Assembly (NCBI GenBank): GCA_019752335.1
Contig: JAIEMJ010000001.1
Coordinates: 248,001 to 312,000, forward strand
Direction of reading: 5' to 3'
DNA from: Bryobacteraceae bacterium
GTDB taxonomy: Bacteria; Acidobacteriota; Terriglobia; Bryobacterales; Bryobacteraceae
Length of the DNA stretch: 64,000 nt
The notes beneath the pieces were generated by a model. That model worked only from the letters and a program-made list of their open reading frames with translations, did no database searches and was not told where the DNA came from. The position numbers and the translations under genes were made by a program. Position 1 is the stretch's first letter, and every line of letters begins with the position of its first letter. Positions 1 through 7,648 of this stretch are shown here, piece after piece.

Positions 1-1
1 C

Positions 2-775
2 CTGATCTTCGGTTTGCACGTCCATGTGGGCGTGGAAGACCGCGAGACGGCGATCCACCTGATGAACGCGGCGCGTTACTTCTTGCCGCATATCCTCGCG
101 CTTTCGAGTAACTCGCCGTTTTGGCTCGGCATGGAGACCGGACTCAAGAGCTATCGCTGCAAGGTGTTCGACAAGTTTCCGCGCACGAATATTCCCGACT
201 ATTTTCCGAGCTACGGCGAGTACGAATCCTTCGTCAACTTACTCATCAAAACGGGTTGCATCGACAACGCGAAGAAGATCTATTGGGACATTCGGCCGCA
301 CCCGCATTTTCCGACGCTCGAGTTTCGCGTCATGGATCTGCCGATGCGCCTGGATGAGACGCTGGCCATCGCCGCGTTGTGCCAGGCGACGCTGGCTAAG
401 CTGTGGAAGCTGCATTCCAATAACCAGGGTTTTCGCTTGTATCGCCGCCTGCTGATCATGGAAAACAAGTGGCGCGCGGCGCGCTACGGCCTGGACGGCA
501 AGTTGATCGACTTCGGTAAGCAGACCGAGGTCCCCATGCGGGACTTGATGCTCGAGTATCTGCATTTCGTCGACGACGTCGTCGACGATCTGGGCTCGCG
601 GAACGAAATCAACTACGTCTACAAAATGCTGCAGGAGGGCAGCGGGGCCGACCGGCAACTGCGCGTCTTCCGCGAAACCGGCGACTTGAAGAAGGTCGTC
701 GACTATATTATTTCCGAGACCGAAGCCGGTGTGTACAACGCGCCCGCGTCGGAGGCTGCCACGACAAACCAATGA
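2..775 (+). CDS. carboxylate-amine ligase, YbdK/GCS2 family (5' end outside window)
   Basis: The reading frame is open from the first bases, so the N-terminus lies outside the window. The visible part begins with the family signature GLHVHVG, followed by the WLGMETGLKSYR segment and HPHFPTLEFRVMD, which carry metal- and substrate-binding residues in the glutamate-cysteine ligase 2 (YbdK) fold. The family makes an amide bond between the gamma-carboxyl of glutamate and an amine, often cysteine, using ATP; the exact substrate cannot be told here. The last bases overlap the next gene by ATGA, so the two are translationally coupled. Confidence 0.88.
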   Translation: MIFGLHVHVGVEDRETAIHLMNAARYFLPHILALSSNSPFWLGMETGLKSYRCKVFDKFPRTNIPDYFPSYGEYESFVNLLIKTGCIDNAKKIYWDIRPHPHFPTLEFRVMDLPMRLDETLAIAALCQATLAKLWKLHSNNQGFRLYRRLLIMENKWRAARYGLDGKLIDFGKQTEVPMRDLMLEYLHFVDDVVDDLGSRNEINYVYKMLQEGSGADRQLRVFRETGDLKKVVDYIISETEAGVYNAPASEAATTNQ

Positions 776-1806
776 ACTTTGCGACTTTCCCTTTTGACCC
801 TGAGTTGACCCCGGGCGCACGCAACGCGATTCGGACCTGTTTGCGCGTTGATCCAAGCGAGCGCGTGACGATCATTACCGACGTCGCCAGCCAGGAGATC
901 GCTGCCGCGCTGGTGCGCGAGATTGAGGAGGTGGGCGCGCCCTATGCCGCCTTCCGCCTGGAAGACTATGAACAGCGCCCGTCGCCCAATATGCCGGCGC
1001 CGATCCTGGCCGACATGGAACTCAGCACCGTGAGTATCTTCGCCGCCGTGGCGCAGCAGAACGAATTGCATAGCCGCATGCAGATGACCGATGTCGTGAA
1101 CCGGCGGAAGATGCGGCACGCGCACATGGTGAACATCGAAAAGCGGATCATGATGCAGGGTATGCGCGCGGACTTCCTGAAGGTGGACGAACTTACCGCC
1201 AAGATTCGCGCCATCGGCGCGGGTGCGCGGTACATTCACGCCAAGACTGCCCACGGTACCGACATTACCGCCCGCATGAATCCGGATTACAAGTGGATCA
1301 AGACCAGCGGAATCATTTCGACGCTGAAGTGGGGCAACCTGCCAGGCGGCGAAACCTTTACTACGCCGGGCGAAGTGAACGGTGTTTTTGTGATCGACGG
1401 CGTAGTGGGCGACTACTTATGCGCCAAGTATGGCGACTTGCGGGACAATCCGCTCACCATCGAGATCAAGGGCAACCGCCTGGTGAGTGCCGAGAGTAAG
1501 AATCGCGAACTGCGCGACGAATTCTGGGAGTACACGCATCGCGACGAAAATTCTGACCGCGTGGGCGAATTCGCCATTGGGACGAATCTGGCGCTCGATG
1601 ACGTGATCGGCAATATCCTGCAGGACGAGAAGATTCCCGGCGTACACATTGCCTTTGGGAATCCGTACGGCGTCCATACAGGAGCCGACTGGTATTCGTC
1701 GACGCACATCGATGTCGTCGGCCGCCAATTCGACATCTGGGCCGACGAGCGGCAGATCATGCACGCCGGCAAGTTCTCCGCGGACTTAATGCCCGCCGCG
1801 GCCTAA
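772..1806 (+). CDS. aminopeptidase, M29 (aminopeptidase T/S) family
   Basis: This 344-residue cytosolic protein has no signal peptide. The N-terminal half is the alpha/beta domain seen in M29 metallo-aminopeptidases. The C-terminal half has the family metal-ligand pattern: a GE pair (GGETFTTPGEVNG), then H-x-AFG (GVHIAFGNPYGVHTG) and the closing HIDVVG. M29 enzymes remove N-terminal residues with a two-metal centre; the specificity is unknown. The ATG lies in the ATGA overlap with the ligase-family gene upstream, suggesting a peptide or glutathione-like metabolic unit. The stop overlaps tail-to-tail with the stop of the reverse-strand aldo/keto reductase. Confidence 0.8.
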   Translation: MNFATFPFDPELTPGARNAIRTCLRVDPSERVTIITDVASQEIAAALVREIEEVGAPYAAFRLEDYEQRPSPNMPAPILADMELSTVSIFAAVAQQNELHSRMQMTDVVNRRKMRHAHMVNIEKRIMMQGMRADFLKVDELTAKIRAIGAGARYIHAKTAHGTDITARMNPDYKWIKTSGIISTLKWGNLPGGETFTTPGEVNGVFVIDGVVGDYLCAKYGDLRDNPLTIEIKGNRLVSAESKNRELRDEFWEYTHRDENSDRVGEFAIGTNLALDDVIGNILQDEKIPGVHIAFGNPYGVHTGADWYSSTHIDVVGRQFDIWADERQIMHAGKFSADLMPAAA

Positions 1807-2930
1807 GCCGGTTTCTGCCGCGCCAGCGCGAGGTTCTCCGTAACGTGCTCCATGGTGATCATCTCCGAGATCACCGCGGTTAGGTTCGGATTCTTCAGCG
1901 CCCAGACATAGCTCTTGCGCGGCGCGCTGAGCGGACCCGGCACCGCCGCGTTTAGCCGGGCAATCCGTTCGGGCGGCGTCACCCGTCCGCGGCCTAGGTT
2001 GGCCGGCCGCGCGGCTTTCATCGCGATCACTCCCAAGCCGGCTTTGTGGGCCGCCGCCAAGGCTGGCTCCACGCGCGGGCCATTGAAAAGGTTGTACGCC
2101 ACCATGGCCGCCGAATAGACTTTGGCTTTCACCGCCGCTTCCAGCACGCCGCCCGGATCTGTGTGCGACGAGAGGCCCAAATGCCGCACCTTGCCGGCCT
2201 TTTTCAGCGTCTCGAAGGCTTCGAAGATCTCCGGATGCTGCAGCACTTCGTAGGGCGTGTTGGTGCCGTGCGGGCACATCAGCAGGTCGAGGTGGTCCGT
2301 GCCCAGCGTCTTGAGCGACCGGTCCACCGATTGCAGAATCAAGTCGCGGTAGTTCTTCTTGCGGTCAATCCGGTCGCCGTACTTCTTGGCCATCTCATTC
2401 GCGAGAGAAGCAGCGTCGAGTTCCTCCTGTTGGCCCTCAAAATAGCCCAGGAAATACTCGGGCGCTTCCACTTGGCGCCGTTCCACCTCTTGCTTTGCCG
2501 CGGAGCGCAAGCGCTTCTGCTCGGTGGCGTCGAGGCTGGCGAAGATATCGGCGTAGAGCTGATTGCGGTTGATGTCCCACAGGCTCACCTTCGAATTCAG
2601 GAAGAATTTATCGCGGCCCCGCGCGGCGATCACCTTGGCATAGCCGGCTTCGCTGCGGCCGTTGCCGTAGGCAGGCGCGGTGTCCAGGTAGTTCAGACCG
2701 AGGTCGAGCGCCTTGAGGACATGATCATAGCTGTCGACGCTGATGGTGTTGCCGCCCATCACTACTTCGCTAATCAGATAGCCGGTACGGCCCAACTGCC
2801 GGTAAGCGACGCCCGCCTGCCGGTTGCGGCTTTCGCCCTCGGCCGGGGTAGCGGCGTCGGCCTTCAGGGCCAGGGCGGCGGAAAGCGCGGAAACTTCGAG
2901 AAATTCACGGCGTCGCATCATGACGCTCAT
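1803..2930 (-). CDS. aldo/keto reductase with Tat signal
   Basis: The protein has 375 residues. The N-terminus carries RRREFLEVSALSAALAL, a twin-arginine export signal (residues about 6-25). The aldo/keto reductase barrel follows, with the catalytic tetrad area visible: D83 and Y88 in DTAPAYGNGRSE, and K114 in FLNSKVS. A roughly 60-residue insertion rich in charged residues follows the third strand. A Tat-exported reductase suggests a cofactor bound before export, as in other acidobacterial and planctomycete members; the substrate is unknown. A second Tat aldo/keto reductase lies at 12338-13207. Two start ATGs (2930 and 2918) are possible and both keep the Tat motif. Confidence 0.85.
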   Translation of the reverse strand: MSVMMRRREFLEVSALSAALALKADAATPAEGESRNRQAGVAYRQLGRTGYLISEVVMGGNTISVDSYDHVLKALDLGLNYLDTAPAYGNGRSEAGYAKVIAARGRDKFFLNSKVSLWDINRNQLYADIFASLDATEQKRLRSAAKQEVERRQVEAPEYFLGYFEGQQEELDAASLANEMAKKYGDRIDRKKNYRDLILQSVDRSLKTLGTDHLDLLMCPHGTNTPYEVLQHPEIFEAFETLKKAGKVRHLGLSSHTDPGGVLEAAVKAKVYSAAMVAYNLFNGPRVEPALAAAHKAGLGVIAMKAARPANLGRGRVTPPERIARLNAAVPGPLSAPRKSYVWALKNPNLTAVISEMITMEHVTENLALARQKPA

Positions 2931-2980
2931 TCTAACCTGGGAAACCTTTGCCCGGCGGCGGGCGTATTCTAGAAAGAGAC

Positions 2981-4210
2981 ATGACTTACCGGATAGCCCT
3001 GATTTTGGCCCTTTCAGTGGGATTAAACGCCCAGGACGACGGCATCAACTGGCTGGACAGCTACCCCGAGGCGCGCAAGATCGCGAAGGAGAAACAGCGG
3101 CCGATCTTCGTCGAGTTCCGCTGCGAAGCTTGAATTAACGGGCGCAATTTCGACGCACAGGTTGTGCTGTCGCCAAAAGATTCTCCGCTCGGAAAGTTGC
3201 TGGACCAGTACGTCTGCGTGCGCATAACGCGCCTGGATGCGATTGACGTCGGTCTCTTCGAGCATGATCGCAACAACGCCATCTATTTCTACGCGCTGAA
3301 CGCCGATGAGCAGATCTATTGGCGCTACGGCGGCCGGGACTCGGCTTCGGCCGAGACTTACCTGCACACCGACAGCCTGGTGCAGGCGCTGCAGAAGGGC
3401 CTCGATCTCCATCGACGCTATTTGGCCGGCGATCTGCCCAAGACGGCGCGCGCCAAGCCCATTTTTCCGCGCGAGATTCCGCTGCTGGTGAAGCGCACCT
3501 TCGACAACAACCAATGCGTGGAGTGCCACCTGGTGCAGGACTATCAGAACATGCACAAAGAGCTCGACGGCACGCTCGACCCGGTGCGCGACCTTTACAA
3601 GTCGCCCGACATCAAGACGCTCGGCATTTACCTGGACATCCCGCAAGGCCTGCTGGTGCGCGAGGCGAAGGGCGCGGCGATCGCGGCGGGCATGCAGGCC
3701 GGGGATCGCATCGCCGCGGTGAACGGCACGCCGGTCTACACCTTCGGCGACTTGCAATATCAATACGACAAGGTGGATCGCAAGGCTGATCGTCTGGAAC
3801 TTACCGTGGAGCGGGCAGGGAAGCCGGCGAAGCTTACGATTGACCTGCCCACGCGCTGGTGGTGGACCGATTTGCGCTTCCGGCAGTCCTCCGTGGATCC
3901 GCGCTTGTATTTTGAAGACAAGCCGCTTGCGCCCGAGGACAAACAACTCCTGGGCCTGAAGGCCAGCGGCTTCGCCAGCGAAGTGAAATACGTCTCGGAT
4001 TTCGCCAAGGTGATGCAAGCCCACGAACTGAAGGTCGGCGACGTGATTGTGTCAGTGGACGGCGTGGAGAGCGACCCGTTGGCGCATACCGCCGAGTTGT
4101 ACCTGAAGCTGCGCAAACCAGTCGGCTCCGAGGTGACGTTGCTGGTGCTGCGCGGCGGTGAGAAGATGAAGATGCCCCTCAAAAGCAGCCGCATGAGTTT
4201 TCGCAAATGA
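2981..4210 (+). CDS. probable selenoprotein: thioredoxin-like domain (CxxU), CxxCH motif and two PDZ-like regions
   Basis: The frame opens at an ATG behind AGAAAGAG and encodes a signal peptide (about residues 1-18). A thioredoxin-like segment follows (PIFVEFRCEA-U-INGRNFD), where the TGA at 3131-3133 is codon 51. Coding continues in the same frame to 4210 for 409 codons in all. C48-x-x-U51 sits exactly where the redox CxxC of a thioredoxin fold should be, and a SECIS-like hairpin lies 25 bases downstream. A CVECH haem-c-like motif occurs near residue 180, then PDZ-like segments at about 210-290 and 330-400. Known families of secreted Trx-PDZ proteins contain Sec or Cys at this place. A plain nonsense mutation is the alternative, but the hairpin makes it unlikely. 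The gene overlaps the next by ATGA. Confidence 0.85.
3151..3172 (+). promoter_or_regulatory. bacterial SECIS-like stem-loop
   Basis: The stem is CGAC-GCAC (3151-3158) pairing with GUGC-U-GUCG (3164-3172). The apical loop is AGGUU (3159-3163) and one U is bulged at 3168. The loop starts 25 nt after the UGA at 3131-3133. Bacterial SECIS elements need a short stem with a small loop, a G among the first loop bases, and roughly 16-37 nt between UGA and loop; all of these are met. The GGU in the loop and an unpaired U recall the SelB-binding features of the E. coli fdhF element. The hairpin lies inside the coding sequence, as expected in bacteria. Confidence 0.82.
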
Positions 4211-4716
4211 TCGCCCTCTTTCTACTCGCCCTAGCCCAGGATTGGTCGCCCGCCGTGGAAGTGATTCACGACGAGACGATCTGCGTGAAGTACCAGGCTC
4301 GCATCGACGGTGACCATCTGGTGGTGCGCGCGCAACTCGCGCCTTCGTGGCATACCTTCGCCATGGACAACAAGGTTCGCGCGACGGAGAAGCTGGCGGG
4401 CAAGCGCAGTTTGGGCCAGGACAAGCCGACGTCGATCACGGTGAGTGGTTCGCTCACGCCGGTGGGGGCCTGGTACCAGAGCCCGGTGAAGGATTTCTCG
4501 AAGCCCGAACAGAACTGGTTCAGTTGGGGCTTCGAAAACGAGGCCTGGTTTGCGACCAAGGTGGCGGGAAGCCCAGGTCCGTTGACGTTGGTGATGCGGG
4601 GGCAGGCCTGTTCAGAGTCGACGTGCAAGAATATCGAAGCCACCCTCACTTTGCCGGCGGTGAAAACGGGCGCGGCGCTGGCGTTGCCGAAGGGCTTGAT
4701 CGAAGTCCGGCGTTAA
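4207..4716 (+). CDS. secreted protein similar to the DsbD N-terminal (alpha) domain
   Basis: A short hydrophobic leader (MIALFLLALAQ) is followed by an all-beta domain of about 150 residues. It ends with GQACSESTCKNIEATLTLP, which resembles the disulfide-bearing tail of the DsbD periplasmic N-domain, where two cysteines pass electrons to periplasmic partners. No membrane DsbD core follows, so this is a stand-alone domain. The ATGA overlap with the selenoprotein gene upstream means co-translation and suggests that the two form a thiol-exchange pair outside the cytoplasm; that role is inference. Confidence 0.65.
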   Translation: MIALFLLALAQDWSPAVEVIHDETICVKYQARIDGDHLVVRAQLAPSWHTFAMDNKVRATEKLAGKRSLGQDKPTSITVSGSLTPVGAWYQSPVKDFSKPEQNWFSWGFENEAWFATKVAGSPGPLTLVMRGQACSESTCKNIEATLTLPAVKTGAALALPKGLIEVRR

Positions 4717-4765
4717 GTTCACCCCTGGAGTTTCTGAAGCTATTCTGGTTGAGGAGGTTCTACTC

Positions 4766-5005
4766 ATGGCATGTCTAGACTGGTCGCAATGCCCGATCGT
4801 GGAGAGCATTCCTGGAAAGGTGAGTGGCGTTTGGGTCTTCCGGGATACCCGGGTACCCGTCTCGGCGATCTTCGAAAATCTCAAATGCTCTCCCATGGAA
4901 GAGGTGCTTGAGAACTTTCCGGTCACGCGGGACCAAGTACAAGCTGTGTTGGACTTTGCCGCCAAGAGCGCTCTGTCCCCGCTGGAGCCTTCTCGCGCCG
5001 CATGA
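4766..5005 (+). CDS. DUF433 family antitoxin-like protein
   Basis: This 79-residue protein has a strong GGAGG ribosome site. The pattern CPIVESIPGKVSGVWVFRDTRVPV...IFENL, with a VLENFPVTRDQVQAVLDFA helix, is the DUF433 fold, a small winged-helix-type protein. DUF433 genes usually stand directly before a DUF5615 PIN-like toxin and act as the presumed antitoxin. Here the stop overlaps the next start by ATGA, the usual arrangement, but the toxin downstream is broken. Confidence 0.82.
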   Translation: MACLDWSQCPIVESIPGKVSGVWVFRDTRVPVSAIFENLKCSPMEEVLENFPVTRDQVQAVLDFAAKSALSPLEPSRAA

Positions 5006-5288
5006 GAATCATTCTGGATGAGAGTGCACCCCAGAAGTTGCGGCTCTTGATTGACGACCGCCATACGGTCGTCACCACATGGTTCCAAGGTTGGTCTGGT
5101 TTGAAGAATGGGGCACTCAAGAGATCAAGTATCAACAAAACCTTAGTGGCCGCCGGATTGCGATGCTGGTCTTGAGTACGAACAACCGGGGCGTGGTCAA
5201 ACAGCAAATGGCCTTCATCGCCGGGGCTATCGAGGCAGCTACGCCCGGCAGCTTCCAATTTGTGGATATTGGCCACAAGCGGGGTTAG
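5002..5288 (+). pseudogene. decayed DUF5615 PIN-like toxin
   Basis: The frame starts with RIILDESAPQKLRLLI and WSGLKNGAL, the N-terminal half of a DUF5615 protein (PIN-like nuclease fold with an early LDE metal-binding site). About 45 codons in, the frame no longer makes sense. The C-terminal half (KYQQNLSGRRIAMLVLSTNN...AIEAATPGSFQFVDI) continues in another frame up to 5288. Intact relatives are about 110-120 residues; here about 20-25 residues between the halves are missing. A frameshifting deletion has therefore removed the middle, including the second acidic site. The antitoxin gene next to it looks intact. Confidence 0.75.
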
Positions 5289-5312
5289 CCAGGAGGCGTC
5301 CACCCATAGCGC

Positions 5313-5912
5313 TCACTCCTGGAACTCCCGTAGCCGGCGCAACGCCCGCTCCGCTTCGGCCAGACTCTCACCGGACACCGCCCGCCAAATTCGGTGGGCG
5401 CCAGGATACCGGCGCGAAAGCCATAGCGTCAGCCCGGCCACCGCCAAGCCGAAGCCCAGGTTCGCCCCCATCCAGATCCCTCTAACGTTGACCCGAATTC
5501 CCGTGCAAGCCTGCCAGAGCACGATCGCAAATGGCGCCCAAAGCACCGTGCCCGCGAGGATGGCCCACTTCAAACGCCGGATGCGCAGTACTTCCACTTC
5601 CTCCCAGCGCCGCTGCAAGACCGCGACTGGCTCCGCGACATCCAAAGCCCGCGCGCTGATCAACTCGCGGATCGACATCGCCAGCATGACGACCGCGTAG
5701 ATATGACACAGCAACGCATACAGGCTTCGCTGCGACCCGAGGATCGAGCCCATTAGCAGGACCAGGGCGCCCCAGCCGACGCACTCCCAAACTAGTCCGC
5801 GAGTCAGGCGAGAAAAGTGGGTGCCGCTCGCGAGCATCGCCTGATGAAACTGGAGCCTTGGTACTCCCGCTTCCCGCCAGCGCTGGGTGAGATGATCGAA
5901 GTCACTGTTCAT
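5313..5912 (-). CDS. membrane protein following an ECF sigma factor gene
   Basis: The protein has about 199 residues. A charged N-terminal region (FDHLTQRWREAGVPRLQF) is followed by probable membrane helices near residues 40-60, 65-85, 120-140 and 150-170, then a basic C-terminal helix. The preferred start is the ATG of an ATGA overlap with the sigma factor stop, preceded by GGAACGGC. The position directly behind an ECF sigma gene suggests a regulatory partner, but no anti-sigma fold or zinc motif is recognisable, so the function is unknown. Confidence 0.65.
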   Translation of the reverse strand: MNSDFDHLTQRWREAGVPRLQFHQAMLASGTHFSRLTRGLVWECVGWGALVLLMGSILGSQRSLYALLCHIYAVVMLAMSIRELISARALDVAEPVAVLQRRWEEVEVLRIRRLKWAILAGTVLWAPFAIVLWQACTGIRVNVRGIWMGANLGFGLAVAGLTLWLSRRYPGAHRIWRAVSGESLAEAERALRRLREFQE

Positions 5913-6385
5913 GCCGTTCCTTTCCAAGCCTGCTTGATGCGGGTTAGTTTCGTTGAGGCGTTGGTCGCCGTAATGCCGAGGATCTCACCGATCTCGGGGA
6001 ACGAGTGCCCTTCGAGATACAAGAGCACCAGGGAACGCTCCAGTGGTTCGAGTTGCGCGACCCTCCGGTAGAGTTCCTCCGCTTCATCTGAAACACGATC
6101 CGCCGCGGGCAACTCCGCCGCGTCCGTGAGGGAGACCGCCGCTCCCCGATCCTGCCGCAGCGAGGAGATCGCCACGTTGAGCGCAATGCGGTACATCCAC
6201 GTGGAGAACTTGCGCGCCGGATCGAAGGCGGGAAATGAACGCCACAACTGGAGCGCGATCTCTTGCGCGAGATCTTCCCGCTGTGGCGCCGTCCGGGCGT
6301 AGAGACGGCTGACGTGATACAAAATCCGCTGATGCTGTTCGAGCAGAAGCGCGAAGCGGTCTTTGTCGCTCAAGCCAATTCCCAC
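5909..6385 (-). CDS. ECF-type RNA polymerase sigma factor
   Basis: The protein has 158 residues. Region 2 runs over about 10-75, with EDLAQEIALQLWRSFPAFDP and KFSTWMYRIALNVA. Region 4 runs over about 105-155, with LEPLERSLVLLYLEGHSFPEIGEILG as the recognition helix-turn-helix. It directs RNA polymerase to alternative promoters. It is the first gene of a two-gene unit with the membrane protein that overlaps its stop codon; the partner may modulate it. Confidence 0.92.
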   Translation of the reverse strand: MGIGLSDKDRFALLLEQHQRILYHVSRLYARTAPQREDLAQEIALQLWRSFPAFDPARKFSTWMYRIALNVAISSLRQDRGAAVSLTDAAELPAADRVSDEAEELYRRVAQLEPLERSLVLLYLEGHSFPEIGEILGITATNASTKLTRIKQAWKGTA

Positions 6386-6425
6386 GCCCTATGATTCGCT
6401 GGGGTGGCGCAAATCGTCACACCGG

Positions 6426-7250
6426 CTAACGGCTCCGGCGCAGCGTATAGGCTTCCGGCGTCAGGCTGTCCTTTTCCAAACGCTTCCAGTCGTCGGAGGC
6501 ATGCAAGAGCTTGCCGCTGATGTGATTGGAGCGCTCGGAGATCAGAAACGCGGCCAATTGCAGTTGCTTCTCCGGCGCGATGCCGCCGCTCTGGCGGACC
6601 TCCTGGGCGTCCTCTAGCTCGCGCCAACCGGCTTGATCGCCGGCGCGGAGGATCTCATCGGTCATGCTGGTGTAGGCCGCGCCCGGGGCCATGCAGTTCA
6701 CTTGCACGTTATGCTCCTGCACTTCGGCGGCCAGGCTTTCGGCGAAGCGCGCCAGGGCCGTCTTGGCGGAGGCGTAGGCGGTGAAGTTGGGCCGCGGACG
6801 GGTGCCACCGCCGCCGGTGAGCAAGAGGAGCTTGCCGCGCTTTTGGGCCAGCATGCCCGGCAAGGCGGCGCGGCAGGTGTGCATGACGCCCAGGAGATTG
6901 GTGTCGATGGTCTCCGCCCAGGCTTTGGGGTCCGTGGTGGCGAAGGGGCCGATGGGGCCTTGGATGGCGGCGGCGCAGATGACGGAGTCCAGCCGCCCGA
7001 AGTGGGCGCGGATCCGGTCAGTCGCGGCGACGATTTGCTCGTAATCGCGCACATCGGCGCGGATGCGCAGGGACGTGCCGCCAGCGTGCTCGATTTCGAG
7101 GGCTGCCAGGTCGAGTTCGGCTTTGCTGCGCGCCAAGAGGCCGACGCGGGCGCCCATCTGGGCCAATCCGATGGCCAAACGCTTGCCAATGCCACGGCCA
7201 GCGCCGGTGATCAAGATTCCGGTATCCCGGATAGTGGTTGTTTGCGACAC
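6426..7250 (-). CDS. short-chain dehydrogenase/reductase
   Basis: This 274-residue protein has the classical SDR layout. The NAD(P)-binding TGAGRGIGK motif is at about residues 15-24, the D(V)RDY cofactor region near 66, CAAAIQG in the NNAG position near 95, a serine-like TGGGG region, and the catalytic YASAK near 160-164. After GAAYT the C-terminal tail varies and gives no clear substrate. The NNAG motif is altered (CAAAI), which occurs in some active SDRs. It is a stand-alone gene between the sigma unit and the divergent infA promoter. Confidence 0.88.
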   Translation of the reverse strand: MSQTTTIRDTGILITGAGRGIGKRLAIGLAQMGARVGLLARSKAELDLAALEIEHAGGTSLRIRADVRDYEQIVAATDRIRAHFGRLDSVICAAAIQGPIGPFATTDPKAWAETIDTNLLGVMHTCRAALPGMLAQKRGKLLLLTGGGGTRPRPNFTAYASAKTALARFAESLAAEVQEHNVQVNCMAPGAAYTSMTDEILRAGDQAGWRELEDAQEVRQSGGIAPEKQLQLAAFLISERSNHISGKLLHASDDWKRLEKDSLTPEAYTLRRSR

Positions 7251-7325
7251 GCGCGTACCTCTTGCAGTTTAACCCCACGGCCGACCCCAAAAGGCCTTAC
7301 CTCTCCTGGCCGTAATAAGCTATCC

Positions 7326-7354
7326 TTGAATATTGTGAGAATTATTCCGATAAT
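7326..7354 (+). promoter_or_regulatory. sigma-70-type promoter for infA-wecB
   Basis: TTGAAT at 7326-7331 and GATAAT at 7349-7354 are separated by exactly 17 bases, close to the housekeeping consensus, in a locally AT-rich stretch. The infA start lies about 60 bases downstream. This is the best-matching promoter in the window. Confidence 0.7.
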
Positions 7355-7414
7355 GCGCGCCGGGGCCAAGTTATTCCCTAACGTGGCGCTCGCCGTGGTT
7401 TGCCTAGGAGGGCA

Positions 7415-7633
7415 ATGAGTAAAGAAGATTGCATTGAAGTGACCGGGACGGTGGTGGAAAAGTTCCCCAGCGGCCTTTTCAGCGTCCAGCTCGATCAGGA
7501 GCGCATCGTTTTGGCGCACCTCGCCGGCAAGCTGCGCCGCAACCGTATCCGTGTCCTTGCCGGTGACCGTGTCACCATGGAACTGTCGCCCTACGACCTT
7601 ACCAAAGGGCGTATCACCTACCGCCACAAGTAA
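7415..7633 (+). CDS. infA: translation initiation factor IF-1
   Basis: This 72-residue S1/OB-fold protein reads [20 protein letters not shown]...[30 protein letters not shown], the standard IF-1 pattern at normal length. It occupies the ribosomal A site during initiation. The ATG at 7415 is chosen because AGGAGGG lies just upstream. It is unusual to find it beside an epimerase gene rather than in the ribosomal protein cluster; many acidobacteria and proteobacteria have such solitary infA copies. Confidence 0.95.
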   Translation: MSKEDCIEVTGTVVEKFPSGLFSVQLDQERIVLAHLAGKLRRNRIRVLAGDRVTMELSPYDLTKGRITYRHK

Positions 7634-7648
7634 AACAAAAACTAGCCC

